The position numbers and the translations under genes are program-made. The notes under the pieces are model-generated. The model did no database searches. It saw nothing but the letters and a program-made list of their open reading frames with translations, and was not told the origin of the DNA. Of a stretch of 64,000 nt of DNA, positions 15,782 through 24,695 are shown in pieces. This DNA comes from Neoroseomonas marina (GTDB taxonomy: Bacteria; Pseudomonadota; Alphaproteobacteria; Acetobacterales; Acetobacteraceae), in the NCBI RefSeq assembly GCF_012927745.1, contig NZ_JABBKX010000004.1, forward strand, positions 1 to 64,000. The letters are read 5' to 3'. Within the stretch, counting starts at the first letter, position 1, and every line of letters starts with the position of its first letter.

Positions 15782-15852
15782 AGGTCCGGAGCGGAATCGA
15801 ACCGCTGTAGAGGGTTTTGCAGACCCTTGCCTGACCACTCGGCCACCGGACC
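15782..15852 (-). tRNA. tRNA-Cys (GCA)
   Basis: The reverse complement begins GGTCCGGTGGCCGAGTGG, with acceptor GGTCCGG/CCGGACC, anticodon loop CTGCAAA (anticodon GCA) and the U73 discriminator expected of tRNA-Cys. The CCA is not encoded. It lies 60 bp from tRNA-Asn on the same strand, so the two are probably cotranscribed. Confidence 0.96.
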
Positions 15853-15962
15853 GCGCGGGCGCCCCATATCCTCTGCGCGCCGTCCGCGGTCAAGCGCTGG
15901 GTTGGCGCGCGTGGCCGCAGCGACCTATAACGCGGCCGCACCCTGTCACGAGGCCGATCACG

Positions 15963-16619
15963 ATGGATTTCGCCGCGGCGCGCCGCTTCATGGTGGATGG
16001 GCAGCTCCGCCCCAACCGCGTGGAGGATCCGCGCATCGTCGCCGCGCTGCGCGAATTGCCGCGCGAGCGCTTCGTGCCGCCGGCGCTCGCCGCCCGCGCC
16101 TATGCCGATGCGGACATCCCGCTGCCGGGGGGGCGGGCGATGCTGAAGCCGCTGGTGATCGCGCGCCTCGTGCAGCTCACCGGGCTGAAGCGTGGCGAAC
16201 GCGCCCTGGTGCTCGCCGCGGGCACCGGATTCGGCGCGGCGCTGCTCGCCGCGATCGGCGGCATCGTCACCGCCGTTGAAGCCGACCCCGCGCTCCTCGC
16301 CGTCGCGCGGGCCGCGCTGCCGGCGGCGGCGCCGGCCGACAGCGTGACGGTGGTGCAGGCGGACCCGGCCCTGGGCTACGCGGCCGGCGCACCCTGGGAC
16401 GTCATCCTGATCGAGGGCGGCGTGGGCCAGGTGCCGCAGGCGATCGAGGAGCAACTCGCCGAAGGCGGCCGCCTCGTGACGATCGGCCTTGCGGGTGGGC
16501 CGCCCGGGCGCGCGCTGCTCGCCCGTCGCGCGGGCGGGACCACGACGACCACGCCTGCCTTCGACGCCCATGCCCCGGCCCTGGCGGGCTTTGCGGCGGC
16601 GCCGGCCTTCGCCTTCTGA
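15963..16619 (+). CDS. protein-L-isoaspartate O-methyltransferase-like protein
   Basis: A 218-residue SAM-dependent methyltransferase of the Pcm type. The N-terminal MVDGQLRPNRVEDPRIVAAL and ELPRERFVPP are the alphaproteobacterial Pcm-like pattern, and VLAAGTGFGAALLA with VTAVEADP form the SAM site. The canonical G-x-G-x-G is degenerate (AAGTGFG). The usual C-terminal isoaspartate domain is short. Repair of isoaspartyl residues is possible but many such proteins upstream of tolC are of unproven activity. 149 bp separate it from tolC. Confidence 0.8.
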   Translation: MDFAAARRFMVDGQLRPNRVEDPRIVAALRELPRERFVPPALAARAYADADIPLPGGRAMLKPLVIARLVQLTGLKRGERALVLAAGTGFGAALLAAIGGIVTAVEADPALLAVARAALPAAAPADSVTVVQADPALGYAAGAPWDVILIEGGVGQVPQAIEEQLAEGGRLVTIGLAGGPPGRALLARRAGGTTTTTPAFDAHAPALAGFAAAPAFAF

Positions 16620-16768
16620 CTTCGTTGCGGTGTCCGACACACTTCCTTGTTCCGGTGCGGGCTGGCGCGGCCGTGTTGCGCTGCGTTAAGGTTTTCCCCT
16701 GACACTGCTACAGTCCGTGCCTGCTTCGGCGGACTGCCGGCCGGAAGATCTGGGGATCGGCGACTGAC

Positions 16769-18283
16769 ATGATGAGTCTTCGCGGGACGATGCTGCTTTC
16801 CGTTGCCCTGGCGGCGCTTGCGCCAGCCGAGGGCAGGGCGCAGTCGCTGCAGGAGGCGCTGGCCGCCGCCTACGCGAACAATCCGACGTTGCTGGCCGCC
16901 CGCGCGCAGCAGCGGGCGGTGGACGAGAACGTGCCGCAGGCGCTGTCGGGGTGGCGGCCGACCGTCGTCCTCTCGGGGGCGGGCGGCTACACCAATTCGA
17001 CCAACCGGCTGCAGGCCAACGTGCCGGCGGCGCGCGATTCCGCGGGCAACATCCTGAATCCGACCACGGTGGGCGAGCCGTTTTCCGCCTACACCGACAT
17101 CCCGCGCAACACGGCCACGCTGCAGGCGACGGTGACCCAGCCGATCTATCGCGGCGGCCGGACAACCTCCTCGACGCGGCGCGCGGAGAACCAGGTCTAT
17201 GCGCAGCGCGCGCGGTTGCTGGCGACCGAGCAGGGCGTGCTGCTCGATTCCGTCGCTGCCTATGTGGCCGTGATTCGCGATGGCGAGGTGGTGCGGCTCA
17301 ACGCCAACAACGTCGAAGTGCTCATGCGCCAGTTGCAGGCGACGAATGAACGCTTCCGCGTCGGCGAGATCACTCGCACCGACGTTGCCCAGGCGGAATC
17401 GCGCCTGGCAGGTGCACGGGCGAACCTGCAGCAGTCCGAAGGCAACCTGCAGTCCTCCCGCGCGGTGTTCCAGCGCCTGATCGGCGTCGAGCCCGCCCGT
17501 GTGCAGGCCCCGCCGCCGGTGATCCCGCCGGTCCGCTCGGTCGAGGAGGCGGTTCGCCTCGCCACCGACAACAACCCGACCGTGGTCGCCGCCGCCTTCG
17601 ACGAGGCCGCGGCGCGCGATTTCATCGACGTACAGTTCTCGGCCCTGATGCCGCAGGTCAGCGTGAATGCCTCGGCGTTCCGCATCGACAACAACCAGAC
17701 CCGAGGATCGCGCCAGACGGGTACGCAGGTCACGGCGAACCTGTCCGTGCCGCTCTATCAGGGTGGCGCGGAGCATTCGGCCGTCCGCCAGGCGCGCCAG
17801 TCGGCGCAGCAGGCCCGGCAGGCGGTGGCAGATGCGAAGCGTCTCGCGGCGCAGCAGGCGACGCAGGCATGGGAATCGCTCCGCACCGCGCGCGCCCAGG
17901 TTGAAAGTGTCCGGGCCCAGATCCGCGCCCAGGAGATCGCGCTCGACGGCGTCCAGCGCGAGGCGATCGTCGGCAGCCGGACGACCCTGGACGTGCTGAA
18001 CGCCGAGCAGGAACTGCTGAACGCCCGTGTCAGCCTGGTCCAGGCCCTCGCGACGCTGATCAACGCATCCTACGCGCTGACGGCGACGGTGGGGCGCCTC
18101 ACGGCGCGCGATCTCAGCCTGCCGGTCGATGTCTACGATCCGCGCACCTATTACAACGCGGTGCGCGACCGGTGGTTCGGGACGGGCGATTTCTCGGACG
18201 TGCCGAACCAGCCGCAAGGCGCGGTGCAGGTGCAGTCCCTGTCGCCCGTGGTGCAGCCGGCGCCGGGCCCGCGCAGCCCATGA
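16769..18283 (+). CDS. tolC: TolC-family outer membrane efflux protein
   Basis: A 504-residue precursor. It has an N-terminal signal peptide with likely cleavage after AEGRA, then SLQEALAAAYANNPTLLAARAQ, the standard start of TolC. Two repeated coiled-coil halves follow, including RFRVGEITRTDVAQAESRLA and GSRTTLDVLNAEQELLNARV, the paired hallmark motifs. It forms a trimeric outer-membrane channel for type I secretion and efflux. No inner-membrane pump is adjacent. The stop overlaps the next gene (ATGA). Confidence 0.92.
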   Translation: MMSLRGTMLLSVALAALAPAEGRAQSLQEALAAAYANNPTLLAARAQQRAVDENVPQALSGWRPTVVLSGAGGYTNSTNRLQANVPAARDSAGNILNPTTVGEPFSAYTDIPRNTATLQATVTQPIYRGGRTTSSTRRAENQVYAQRARLLATEQGVLLDSVAAYVAVIRDGEVVRLNANNVEVLMRQLQATNERFRVGEITRTDVAQAESRLAGARANLQQSEGNLQSSRAVFQRLIGVEPARVQAPPPVIPPVRSVEEAVRLATDNNPTVVAAAFDEAAARDFIDVQFSALMPQVSVNASAFRIDNNQTRGSRQTGTQVTANLSVPLYQGGAEHSAVRQARQSAQQARQAVADAKRLAAQQATQAWESLRTARAQVESVRAQIRAQEIALDGVQREAIVGSRTTLDVLNAEQELLNARVSLVQALATLINASYALTATVGRLTARDLSLPVDVYDPRTYYNAVRDRWFGTGDFSDVPNQPQGAVQVQSLSPVVQPAPGPRSP

Positions 18284-18819
18284 GCCAGCCGCCGACCCCG
18301 CCGATCCCGCAACCCCCGGGCGGCATGACGGCGGACCAGTCGATGGAGGACATCCTCGCCTCCATCCGGCGCATCCTGAACGAGGACGAGGCGGCGCCGG
18401 CCGGCGCCCAGCCTGGAACGCCTCCGGCGCAGCCCGCAGCGGCGCCCGGGGGCGACGAGTCCCCATTGGTACTGACGGAGGAGATGATGGTCTCCCCGCC
18501 TGCACCGGCGCCGGAGGCGCTGACCCCCTTGCCGATCGAAGCCGAGCCTCCGCCCCCCACGACCGCCGTCCCTTCGGCCGACGCGCTGCTGGCGCCGGCG
18601 GTGGCCGCCGCTGCGGCAGCCTCCGTCGGGCGGCTGCTTCAGGCGGTCTCGGCCGACCGCACGGCCACCGTCAGCCGCGGCGGCCCGTCGATCGAGGACG
18701 TGGTGCGGGAGGAACTCCGCCCCTTGCTGAAGGACTGGCTGGACCAGCACCTGCCCGGCATGGTCGAGCGATTGGTCCGGGCCGAGATCGAACGCGTGGT
18801 CGGGCGCGCCCTGGGCTGA
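18280..18819 (+). CDS. popZ: PopZ-like polar organising protein (DUF2497)
   Basis: A 179-residue protein close in length to Caulobacter PopZ. The N-terminal helix SMEDILASIRRILNEDE is the client-binding H1 region. Residues from about 38 to 90 form a Pro/Ala/Glu-rich low-complexity linker. The C-terminal oligomerisation helices contain REELRPLLKDWLDQHLPGMV and ERLVRAEIERVVGRAL. PopZ forms a polar microdomain that anchors the chromosome origin and cell-cycle proteins. Translational coupling to tolC is tight. Confidence 0.9.
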   Translation: MSQPPTPPIPQPPGGMTADQSMEDILASIRRILNEDEAAPAGAQPGTPPAQPAAAPGGDESPLVLTEEMMVSPPAPAPEALTPLPIEAEPPPPTTAVPSADALLAPAVAAAAAASVGRLLQAVSADRTATVSRGGPSIEDVVREELRPLLKDWLDQHLPGMVERLVRAEIERVVGRALG

Positions 18820-18835
18820 CGCGCCCCGCCGGCGG

Positions 18836-19804
18836 TCAGTCCGGGCGGATATTGTTGTCCCTGACCACCTGGCCCCAGACCGTCATCTGCGTGTCGAGGA
18901 AGGCGGCGAAGGCCTCCGGGCTCGACCCGACGACATCGACGCCGAGCGGTCCGTTCAGCCGCGCGCTGACGTCCGGCACTGCCAGCGCCTTGGCCAGGGC
19001 GGCATGGATGCGGCGGACGATCGGCTCGGGCACGCCGGCGCGGCCGATGAAACCCCACCACGCCAGCGCGTCGATCGCGGGCACCCCGGATTCCGAGACC
19101 GTCGGCAGGTCGGGGAAGTGCGGGGAGCGCTGCCCGCCGGTCTGCGCCAGCGGCCGCAGGGTCGCCCCCACCTGGCCGCCGAGGCCGGCATTGGTCGCCA
19201 TGGGCATGTCGAGCTCGCCGGCGGCGGCAGCCGCGCTCATCGGCCCGCCGCCGCGATAGGGCACGTGCACGACCCGGAAATCGCCCGCCTTCTGCATGAG
19301 GGACATGGTCAGATGCGCCAGCGACCCGTTGCCGATCGATCCGTAGGTCAGGGTGTCCGGCCGGGCCTTGGCCGCCGCGATGACCTCCGGCAGCGACCGC
19401 CAGGGACGCGAATTGTGGGTGGTGATCAGCATGGGGGAGGTGCCGACGAGCATCACCGCCGACAGGTCCCGCTTGGTGTCGAAGCCGAGGTTCGGGATCA
19501 GCGCCGGGTTCACCGCATGGGTGTCGAAGACCATCGCCCAGGTCTGGCCGTCCGCCGGGGCGCGGGCCAGCGCCGCCGTCCCGATGGCGCCCGACGCACC
19601 GGGCCGGTTCTCGATCACCACGGGGACGCCGAGCTCGGCCGAAAGGGTCGGCTGCAGCAGCCGCGAAATCGTGTCCACCGACCCGCCGGGCGGGAAGGGG
19701 GCGATCAGCCGGACCGGCCCGTTCGGCCATGGCGACTGGGCGAGGGCCGGGCGGGCGAGGGCGGTGGCGGCGAAGCCGAACAGGCAACGACGGCTGGCGA
19801 TCAT
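18836..19804 (-). CDS. tripartite tricarboxylate transporter substrate-binding protein (TctC/Bug family)
   Basis: A 322-residue periplasmic binding protein. It has a signal peptide (RRCLFGFAATALARPALA, with a twin Arg) followed by WPNGPVRLIAPFPPGGSVDTISRLL and VVIENRPGASGAIGTAALARA, typical of Bug proteins. Such proteins capture carboxylates for TctAB permeases. No tctA or tctB gene is nearby, so this is an orphan binding protein of unknown ligand. Convergent with popZ, with a 16-bp gap. Confidence 0.88.
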   Translation of the reverse strand: MIASRRCLFGFAATALARPALAQSPWPNGPVRLIAPFPPGGSVDTISRLLQPTLSAELGVPVVIENRPGASGAIGTAALARAPADGQTWAMVFDTHAVNPALIPNLGFDTKRDLSAVMLVGTSPMLITTHNSRPWRSLPEVIAAAKARPDTLTYGSIGNGSLAHLTMSLMQKAGDFRVVHVPYRGGGPMSAAAAAGELDMPMATNAGLGGQVGATLRPLAQTGGQRSPHFPDLPTVSESGVPAIDALAWWGFIGRAGVPEPIVRRIHAALAKALAVPDVSARLNGPLGVDVVGSSPEAFAAFLDTQMTVWGQVVRDNNIRPD

Positions 19805-19904
19805 GGTCGGGTCCCGGGGTGGTCACGCCCGATTACCCCAGCCATGCGCGGCGCGTCCAATAGCTGCGCGTCGCCCTTGACGCGGCGGCGGCGGCGGGGA
19901 AGGG

Positions 19905-22613
19905 ATGCGCCCCATGCTCGACAAGTCCTTCGACCCCGCCGCGATCGAACAGCGCCTTTATGAGGGCTGGGAGAGCGCGGGCGCCTTCTCGGCCAACCCG
20001 GCCTCCCCGGCGAAGCCCTTCACCATCATGATCCCGCCGCCGAACGTGACGGGGTCGCTGCATATCGGTCACGCGCTCGACAACACGCTGCAGGACGTCC
20101 TGATCCGCTGGCGGCGCATGCAGGGGCGCGACGCGCTGTGGCAGCCGGGCACGGACCATGCCGGCATCGCGACGCAGATGGTGGTCGAGCGGCTGCTGGC
20201 CCAGCAGGGCAATGCCGACCGTCGGTCGATGGGCCGCGAGGCCTTCGTGAAGCGCGTCTGGGAATGGAAGGCCGAAAGCGGCGGGACGATCACCCGGCAG
20301 CTGCGGCGCCTCGGCGCGTCGCTCGACTGGCCGCGCGAGCGCTTCACCATGGACGAGGGCCTGTCCGAGGCGGTGCGCGAGGTCTTCGTGCGCCTCTACC
20401 GCGAAGGCCTGCTCTACCGCGACAAGCGCCTGGTGAACTGGGACCCGAAGTTCCTCACCGCGATCTCGGACCTCGAGGTCGAGAGCAAGGAGGTGAAGGG
20501 GCATCTGTGGCACCTCCGCTACCCGGTGGAGGGCGAGCCAGGCCGCTTCCTCGTGGTCGCGACGACGCGGCCCGAGACGATGCTGGGCGACACGGCGGTG
20601 GCCGTGCACCCCGGGGATGAGCGCTTCCGCGACCTGGTCGGCAAGCGCGTGATCCTGCCGCTGACCGGCCGCGCCATTCCGGTGGTGGCGGACGAGTATT
20701 CCGACCCGGAGAAGGGCTCGGGCGCGGTGAAGATCACCCCCGCGCACGACTTCAACGACTTCGAGGTCGGCAAGCGCCATGCGCTGGCCTCGCCCTCCGT
20801 GCTCGATGCGGAAGGCAAGGTGATGCTGGACGAGATCGCGGCCTCGCTCGCCGCGGTCGAGGGCGTCTCGGATCTCGACTTCGTCCGCGGCCTCGCCGGC
20901 CAGGACCGCTTCGCGGCGCGCAAGGCGATCGTCGCGCGGCTCGAGGAGATGGAGCTCGTCGAGAAGATCGAGCCGCACACCCATGCCGTGCCGCATGGCG
21001 ACCGCTCCGGCGTGCCGATCGAACCGCGCCTGACCATGCAGTGGTACGTCGACGCCAAGACGCTGGCGCAGCCCGCGATCAAGGCGGTCGAGACCGGCCA
21101 GACCGTGTTCACGCCCAAGCAGTGGGAGAACACCTTCTTCGCCTGGATGCGCGACATCCAGCCCTGGTGCGTGTCCCGCCAGCTCTGGTGGGGCCACCAG
21201 ATCCCGGCCTGGTATGCGCCGGACGGCGAGGTCTTCGTCGCCCATACCGAGGACGAGGCCCGCAGCCTGGCGCGCGCCAAGTTCGGCCGCGACGTCGAGC
21301 TGACGCGCGACGAGGACGTGCTCGACACCTGGTTCAGCTCCGCGCTGTGGCCGTTCAGCACCATCGGCTGGCCGCAGAAGACGCCGGAACTGGCGAAATA
21401 CTACCCCGGCGACGTGCTGGTGACCGCCTTCGACATCATCTTCTTCTGGGTCGCCCGGATGATGATGATGGGCATCCACTTCATGGGCGAGACGCCCTTC
21501 AAGACGGTCTACATCCACGGCCTGGTGCGCGACGAGAAGGGCCAGAAGATGTCGAAGTCGAAGGGCAACGTTCTCGACCCGCTCGAACTGATCGACGCGC
21601 ATGGCGCGGATGCGGTGCGCTTCACGCTCTGCGCCCTGGCCGGGCCGGGGCGCGACATCAAGCTGCCGAAGCAGCGCATCGAGGGCTACCGCGCCTTCGC
21701 CACCAAGATCTGGAACGCGTCGCGCTTCTGCGAGATGAACGGCATCGCGCCGCGCACGGACTTCGATCCGGCGTCGGCGAAGCTGCCGCTGTCGCGCTGG
21801 ATCCTGGACGCCGCGAACAACGCCGTCGCGGAAGCCAATGCCGCGCTCGAAGCCTTCCGCTTCGACGACTACGCCGGTGCCTGCTACCGCTTCACCTGGA
21901 ATACCTTCTGCGACTGGTTCCTGGAATTCGCCAAGCCGGTGCTGAACGGCCCGGACGGGGCGGACAAGGACGAGGTGAAGGGTGCGGCCCAGCACGTGCT
22001 CGGCACCATCCTGCGGATGCTGCATCCGGTGATGCCGTTCCTCACCGAGGAACTCTGGCACCGCATGGGCTATGGCGCGGAAGGCAGCCTGATCCGGGCG
22101 GCCTGGCCGGAGGCGGTGTCCGTGGACGGCGCTGCCGACGCGCGGGCGGAACTCGACTGGGTCGTGCGCCTGGTGTCCGAGGTGCGCACGGTGCGCTCCG
22201 AGATGAACGTCGCGCCGTCCATCACCGTGCCGCTGCTGCTCGCCGGTGCCTCGGGTGAATCGCTGTCCCGCGCCAAGCGGTGGGAGGATGCGATCCGCCG
22301 CCTCGGCCGCGCGACCGAGATCCGCGCGCTGGAGGGTGAGGCGCCCAAGGGCGCCGTGCAGGCCGTGGTGGGCGAAGCCACCATCATGCTGCCGCTCGCG
22401 GACGTCATCGACCTCGGCGCCGAGCGTGCGCGCCTCGCCAAGGAACGCGCCCGCATCGAGGGCGAGGCACAGAAGATCGAAGCCAAGCTCGGCAACGAGA
22501 CCTTCGTCTCCCGCGCCCCCGAGGAGGTGGTGGAAGAGAACCGCGAGCGTCTCGCCGCCGCGAAGGTCGAGATGGCGCGCCTCGACGCCGCCATGGCGCG
22601 GATCGCCGGCTGA
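19905..22613 (+). CDS. valS: valyl-tRNA synthetase
   Basis: A 902-residue class I synthetase. The HIGH motif is at residues 53-56 (GSLHIGHALDN) and KMSKS at about 548-552 (QKMSKSKGNV). The editing domain contains TTRPETMLGDTAVAVHP and the C-terminal coiled coil ERARLAKERARIEGEAQKI is the ValS tRNA-binding arm. It charges tRNA-Val with valine in the cytosol. The start at 19905 or 19914 (MLDKSF) is ambiguous. Stop overlaps the following small gene (TGATG). Confidence 0.96.
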   Translation: MRPMLDKSFDPAAIEQRLYEGWESAGAFSANPASPAKPFTIMIPPPNVTGSLHIGHALDNTLQDVLIRWRRMQGRDALWQPGTDHAGIATQMVVERLLAQQGNADRRSMGREAFVKRVWEWKAESGGTITRQLRRLGASLDWPRERFTMDEGLSEAVREVFVRLYREGLLYRDKRLVNWDPKFLTAISDLEVESKEVKGHLWHLRYPVEGEPGRFLVVATTRPETMLGDTAVAVHPGDERFRDLVGKRVILPLTGRAIPVVADEYSDPEKGSGAVKITPAHDFNDFEVGKRHALASPSVLDAEGKVMLDEIAASLAAVEGVSDLDFVRGLAGQDRFAARKAIVARLEEMELVEKIEPHTHAVPHGDRSGVPIEPRLTMQWYVDAKTLAQPAIKAVETGQTVFTPKQWENTFFAWMRDIQPWCVSRQLWWGHQIPAWYAPDGEVFVAHTEDEARSLARAKFGRDVELTRDEDVLDTWFSSALWPFSTIGWPQKTPELAKYYPGDVLVTAFDIIFFWVARMMMMGIHFMGETPFKTVYIHGLVRDEKGQKMSKSKGNVLDPLELIDAHGADAVRFTLCALAGPGRDIKLPKQRIEGYRAFATKIWNASRFCEMNGIAPRTDFDPASAKLPLSRWILDAANNAVAEANAALEAFRFDDYAGACYRFTWNTFCDWFLEFAKPVLNGPDGADKDEVKGAAQHVLGTILRMLHPVMPFLTEELWHRMGYGAEGSLIRAAWPEAVSVDGAADARAELDWVVRLVSEVRTVRSEMNVAPSITVPLLLAGASGESLSRAKRWEDAIRRLGRATEIRALEGEAPKGAVQAVVGEATIMLPLADVIDLGAERARLAKERARIEGEAQKIEAKLGNETFVSRAPEEVVEENRERLAAAKVEMARLDAAMARIAG

Positions 22614-22786
22614 TGTTCGACAGCGCCACGCTCAACCTCTTCATCGCCATCACGATCTTCGTCGTGGTGACGGTGGTGGGGCGGGACCTGCTGGCGCGGT
22701 TCGGCATGTCGAAGGCCGTCGCCCAGGGCATCTCGGGGCTCGTCGCCATCGGCGTGGCGGTCGGCTTCCTGCTCGCGATCGGATAG
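22613..22786 (+). CDS. small two-helix membrane protein, 57 residues
   Basis: A short open frame coupled to valS by TGATG. It encodes LNLFIAITIFVVVTVVG, a membrane helix at about residues 7-23, then RDLLARFGMSKAVAQG and a second helix ISGLVAIGVAVGFLLAIG ending at the last residue. The amphipathic middle and two clean hydrophobic segments look like a real product. I do not recognise the family. It ends 9 bp before the start of the DUF72 gene, and its TAG stop overlaps the GGAGG ribosome site of that gene. Confidence 0.6.
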   Translation: MFDSATLNLFIAITIFVVVTVVGRDLLARFGMSKAVAQGISGLVAIGVAVGFLLAIG

Positions 22787-22795
22787 GAGGATACG

Positions 22796-23605
22796 ATGCC
22801 GGCCAAGGCGAAGGGCAGCATCCACGTCGGCATCGGCGGCTGGACCTTCCCGCCCTGGCGCGGCGTCTTCTACCCGAAGGGGCTGCCCCACAAGAACGAG
22901 CTCGCCCATGCCGGGCGGCACCTGACGGGCATCGAGGTCAACGGCACCTTCTACCGCCTGCAATCGCCGGAGAGCTTCGCGAAATGGCATGACGAGGTGC
23001 CCGAGGGCTTCGTCTTCGCGCTCAAGGGTTCGCGCTTCGTCACCAACCGCCGCGTGCTGGCCGAAGCCGGACCGTCGCTGGAGAAGTTCTTCGCCAGCGG
23101 CGTGACGGCGCTGAAGGCGAAGCTCGGTCCGATCAACTGGCAGTTGGCCGCGACCAAGCCGTTCGACGCGGCGGATATCGATGCCTTCCTCGCCCTGCTG
23201 CCAAGGTCGCTCGACGGCCTGACGCTTCGCCACGCCATCGAGGCGCGGCACGAAAGCTTCCGCCATCCCGAATTCGTCGCCATCGCGCGCAAGCATGGCG
23301 TCGCCATCGTGACGGCGGCGGACAGCGACTACCCGCTTTTCGCCGACCTGACGGCTCCCTTCGCCTATCTGCGCCTCATGGGGACCACGGCCGACCATGG
23401 GGCCGGATACCCGGCGGCGGCGCTGGAAGCCTGGGCGAAGCGCGCACGGGCCTTGGCCGAGGGGCATGGGCTCGACGACCTCGGGGCGCCGGTCGCGCAG
23501 GCGGCCGCCAAGGTCCCGCGCGACGTCTTCCTGTTCGTCATCAGCGGCGAGAAGGAACGCAACCCCGCCGCGGCGATGGAACTGATCGCCCGGGTGAAGG
23601 GCTGA
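22796..23605 (+). CDS. DUF72 domain-containing protein (YecE family)
   Basis: A 269-residue TIM-barrel protein. The segments [18 protein letters not shown] near the start, [29 protein letters not shown] and [10 protein letters not shown] are standard DUF72/YecE blocks. Its biochemical role is not known. The start at 22796 has GGAGG at 22786-22790. The gene follows the small membrane-protein gene by 9 bp and is probably cotranscribed with valS. Confidence 0.88.
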   Translation: MPAKAKGSIHVGIGGWTFPPWRGVFYPKGLPHKNELAHAGRHLTGIEVNGTFYRLQSPESFAKWHDEVPEGFVFALKGSRFVTNRRVLAEAGPSLEKFFASGVTALKAKLGPINWQLAATKPFDAADIDAFLALLPRSLDGLTLRHAIEARHESFRHPEFVAIARKHGVAIVTAADSDYPLFADLTAPFAYLRLMGTTADHGAGYPAAALEAWAKRARALAEGHGLDDLGAPVAQAAAKVPRDVFLFVISGEKERNPAAAMELIARVKG

Positions 23606-23637
23606 CGCTGCCGGTCGGGCCGCCCCATATGCGGGAC

Positions 23638-24639
23638 ATGACCCCCCTTTCGATCCTCGACCTCTCGCCCATCCCGGAGGGCAGCGACGCCGGCCAGGCG
23701 CTGCGCAACTCCCGTGACCTGGCCCGCCACGCGGATGCGCTCGGCTATCGGCGCTTCTGGATGGCGGAGCACCACAACATGCCGGGCATCGCCAGCGCCG
23801 CCACCGCCGTGGCACTCGCGCATGTGGCCGAGGGCACTCGGCGGATCCGCATCGGCGCCGGCGGCATCATGCTGCCCAACCACGCCCCGCTCATCATCGC
23901 GGAGCAGTTCGGCACGCTCGCCGCGCTGTATCCGGGGCGCATCGATCTGGGCCTGGGCCGGGCGCCGGGCACCGACCAGGTCGCGGCCCGCGCGCTGCGG
24001 CGGAACCTCGCGGGGGATGCCGATTCCTTCCCGCAGGACGTGCTGGAACTGATGGAGTATCTGCGTCCCGCCGATCCGGACCAGGCGCTGCGCGCCGTGC
24101 CGGGGGAAGGGCAGGAGGTCGAGATCTGGATCCTCGGGTCCAGCACTTTCGGGGCGCAACTCGCCGCCTATCTCGGGCTGCCCTACGCCTTCGCCTCGCA
24201 TTTCGCGCCGCAGATGATGATGGAGGCGATCCGGGTCTATCGCGAGACCTTCCGCCCCTCCGAGCGCCTGGCGAAGCCGCATGTCATGATCGGCGTGAAC
24301 GTCTTCGCGGCGCCGACCGAAGCGGAGGCGCGCTTCCTCTTCACCTCGCTGCAGCAGGCTTTCGTGAACCTGCGCACCGGCCGTCCCGGCAAGCTGCCGG
24401 CGCCGATGGAAGGCTATGAGGCGCGGCTCGATTCACGGGCGCGGATGATCCTCGACAACGCGCTGTCCTGCTCGGTGGTCGGCACGCCGGATACGGTCCG
24501 GCGCGGCATTGCGGACCTCGTCACCCGCACGGGGGCGGACGAGCTGATGGTCACCGCGCAGATCCACGACCCTGCTGCCCGCCTGCGGTCCTTCGGGCTG
24601 CTGGCCGAAGCCCATGCGATGACCCCCGCGGAGGCTTGA
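23638..24639 (+). CDS. LLM-class flavin-dependent oxidoreductase, luciferase family group 1 (YhbW-like)
   Basis: A 333-residue bacterial luciferase-like protein. [39 protein letters not shown] and [22 protein letters not shown] are group-1 signatures, and [15 protein letters not shown] is the phosphate-binding region. It probably uses reduced FMN to oxidise an unknown substrate. The ATG at 23638 is preferred over 23629 because family members begin near MTPLS. A different LLM subfamily is encoded at 56508. Confidence 0.87.
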   Translation: MTPLSILDLSPIPEGSDAGQALRNSRDLARHADALGYRRFWMAEHHNMPGIASAATAVALAHVAEGTRRIRIGAGGIMLPNHAPLIIAEQFGTLAALYPGRIDLGLGRAPGTDQVAARALRRNLAGDADSFPQDVLELMEYLRPADPDQALRAVPGEGQEVEIWILGSSTFGAQLAAYLGLPYAFASHFAPQMMMEAIRVYRETFRPSERLAKPHVMIGVNVFAAPTEAEARFLFTSLQQAFVNLRTGRPGKLPAPMEGYEARLDSRARMILDNALSCSVVGTPDTVRRGIADLVTRTGADELMVTAQIHDPAARLRSFGLLAEAHAMTPAEA

Positions 24640-24695
24640 CGCGGACAGGGCATCCGCGCCGGGATAGGCTTCAGACACGCCTGAGGAAGCCGTCC

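Noticed and set aside
15572-16279. Plus-strand frame with SPSRTRTYDLGINSPALYQLSYR
   Set aside because: It reads across tRNA-Asn and tRNA-Cys in antisense; a false protein for the same reason.
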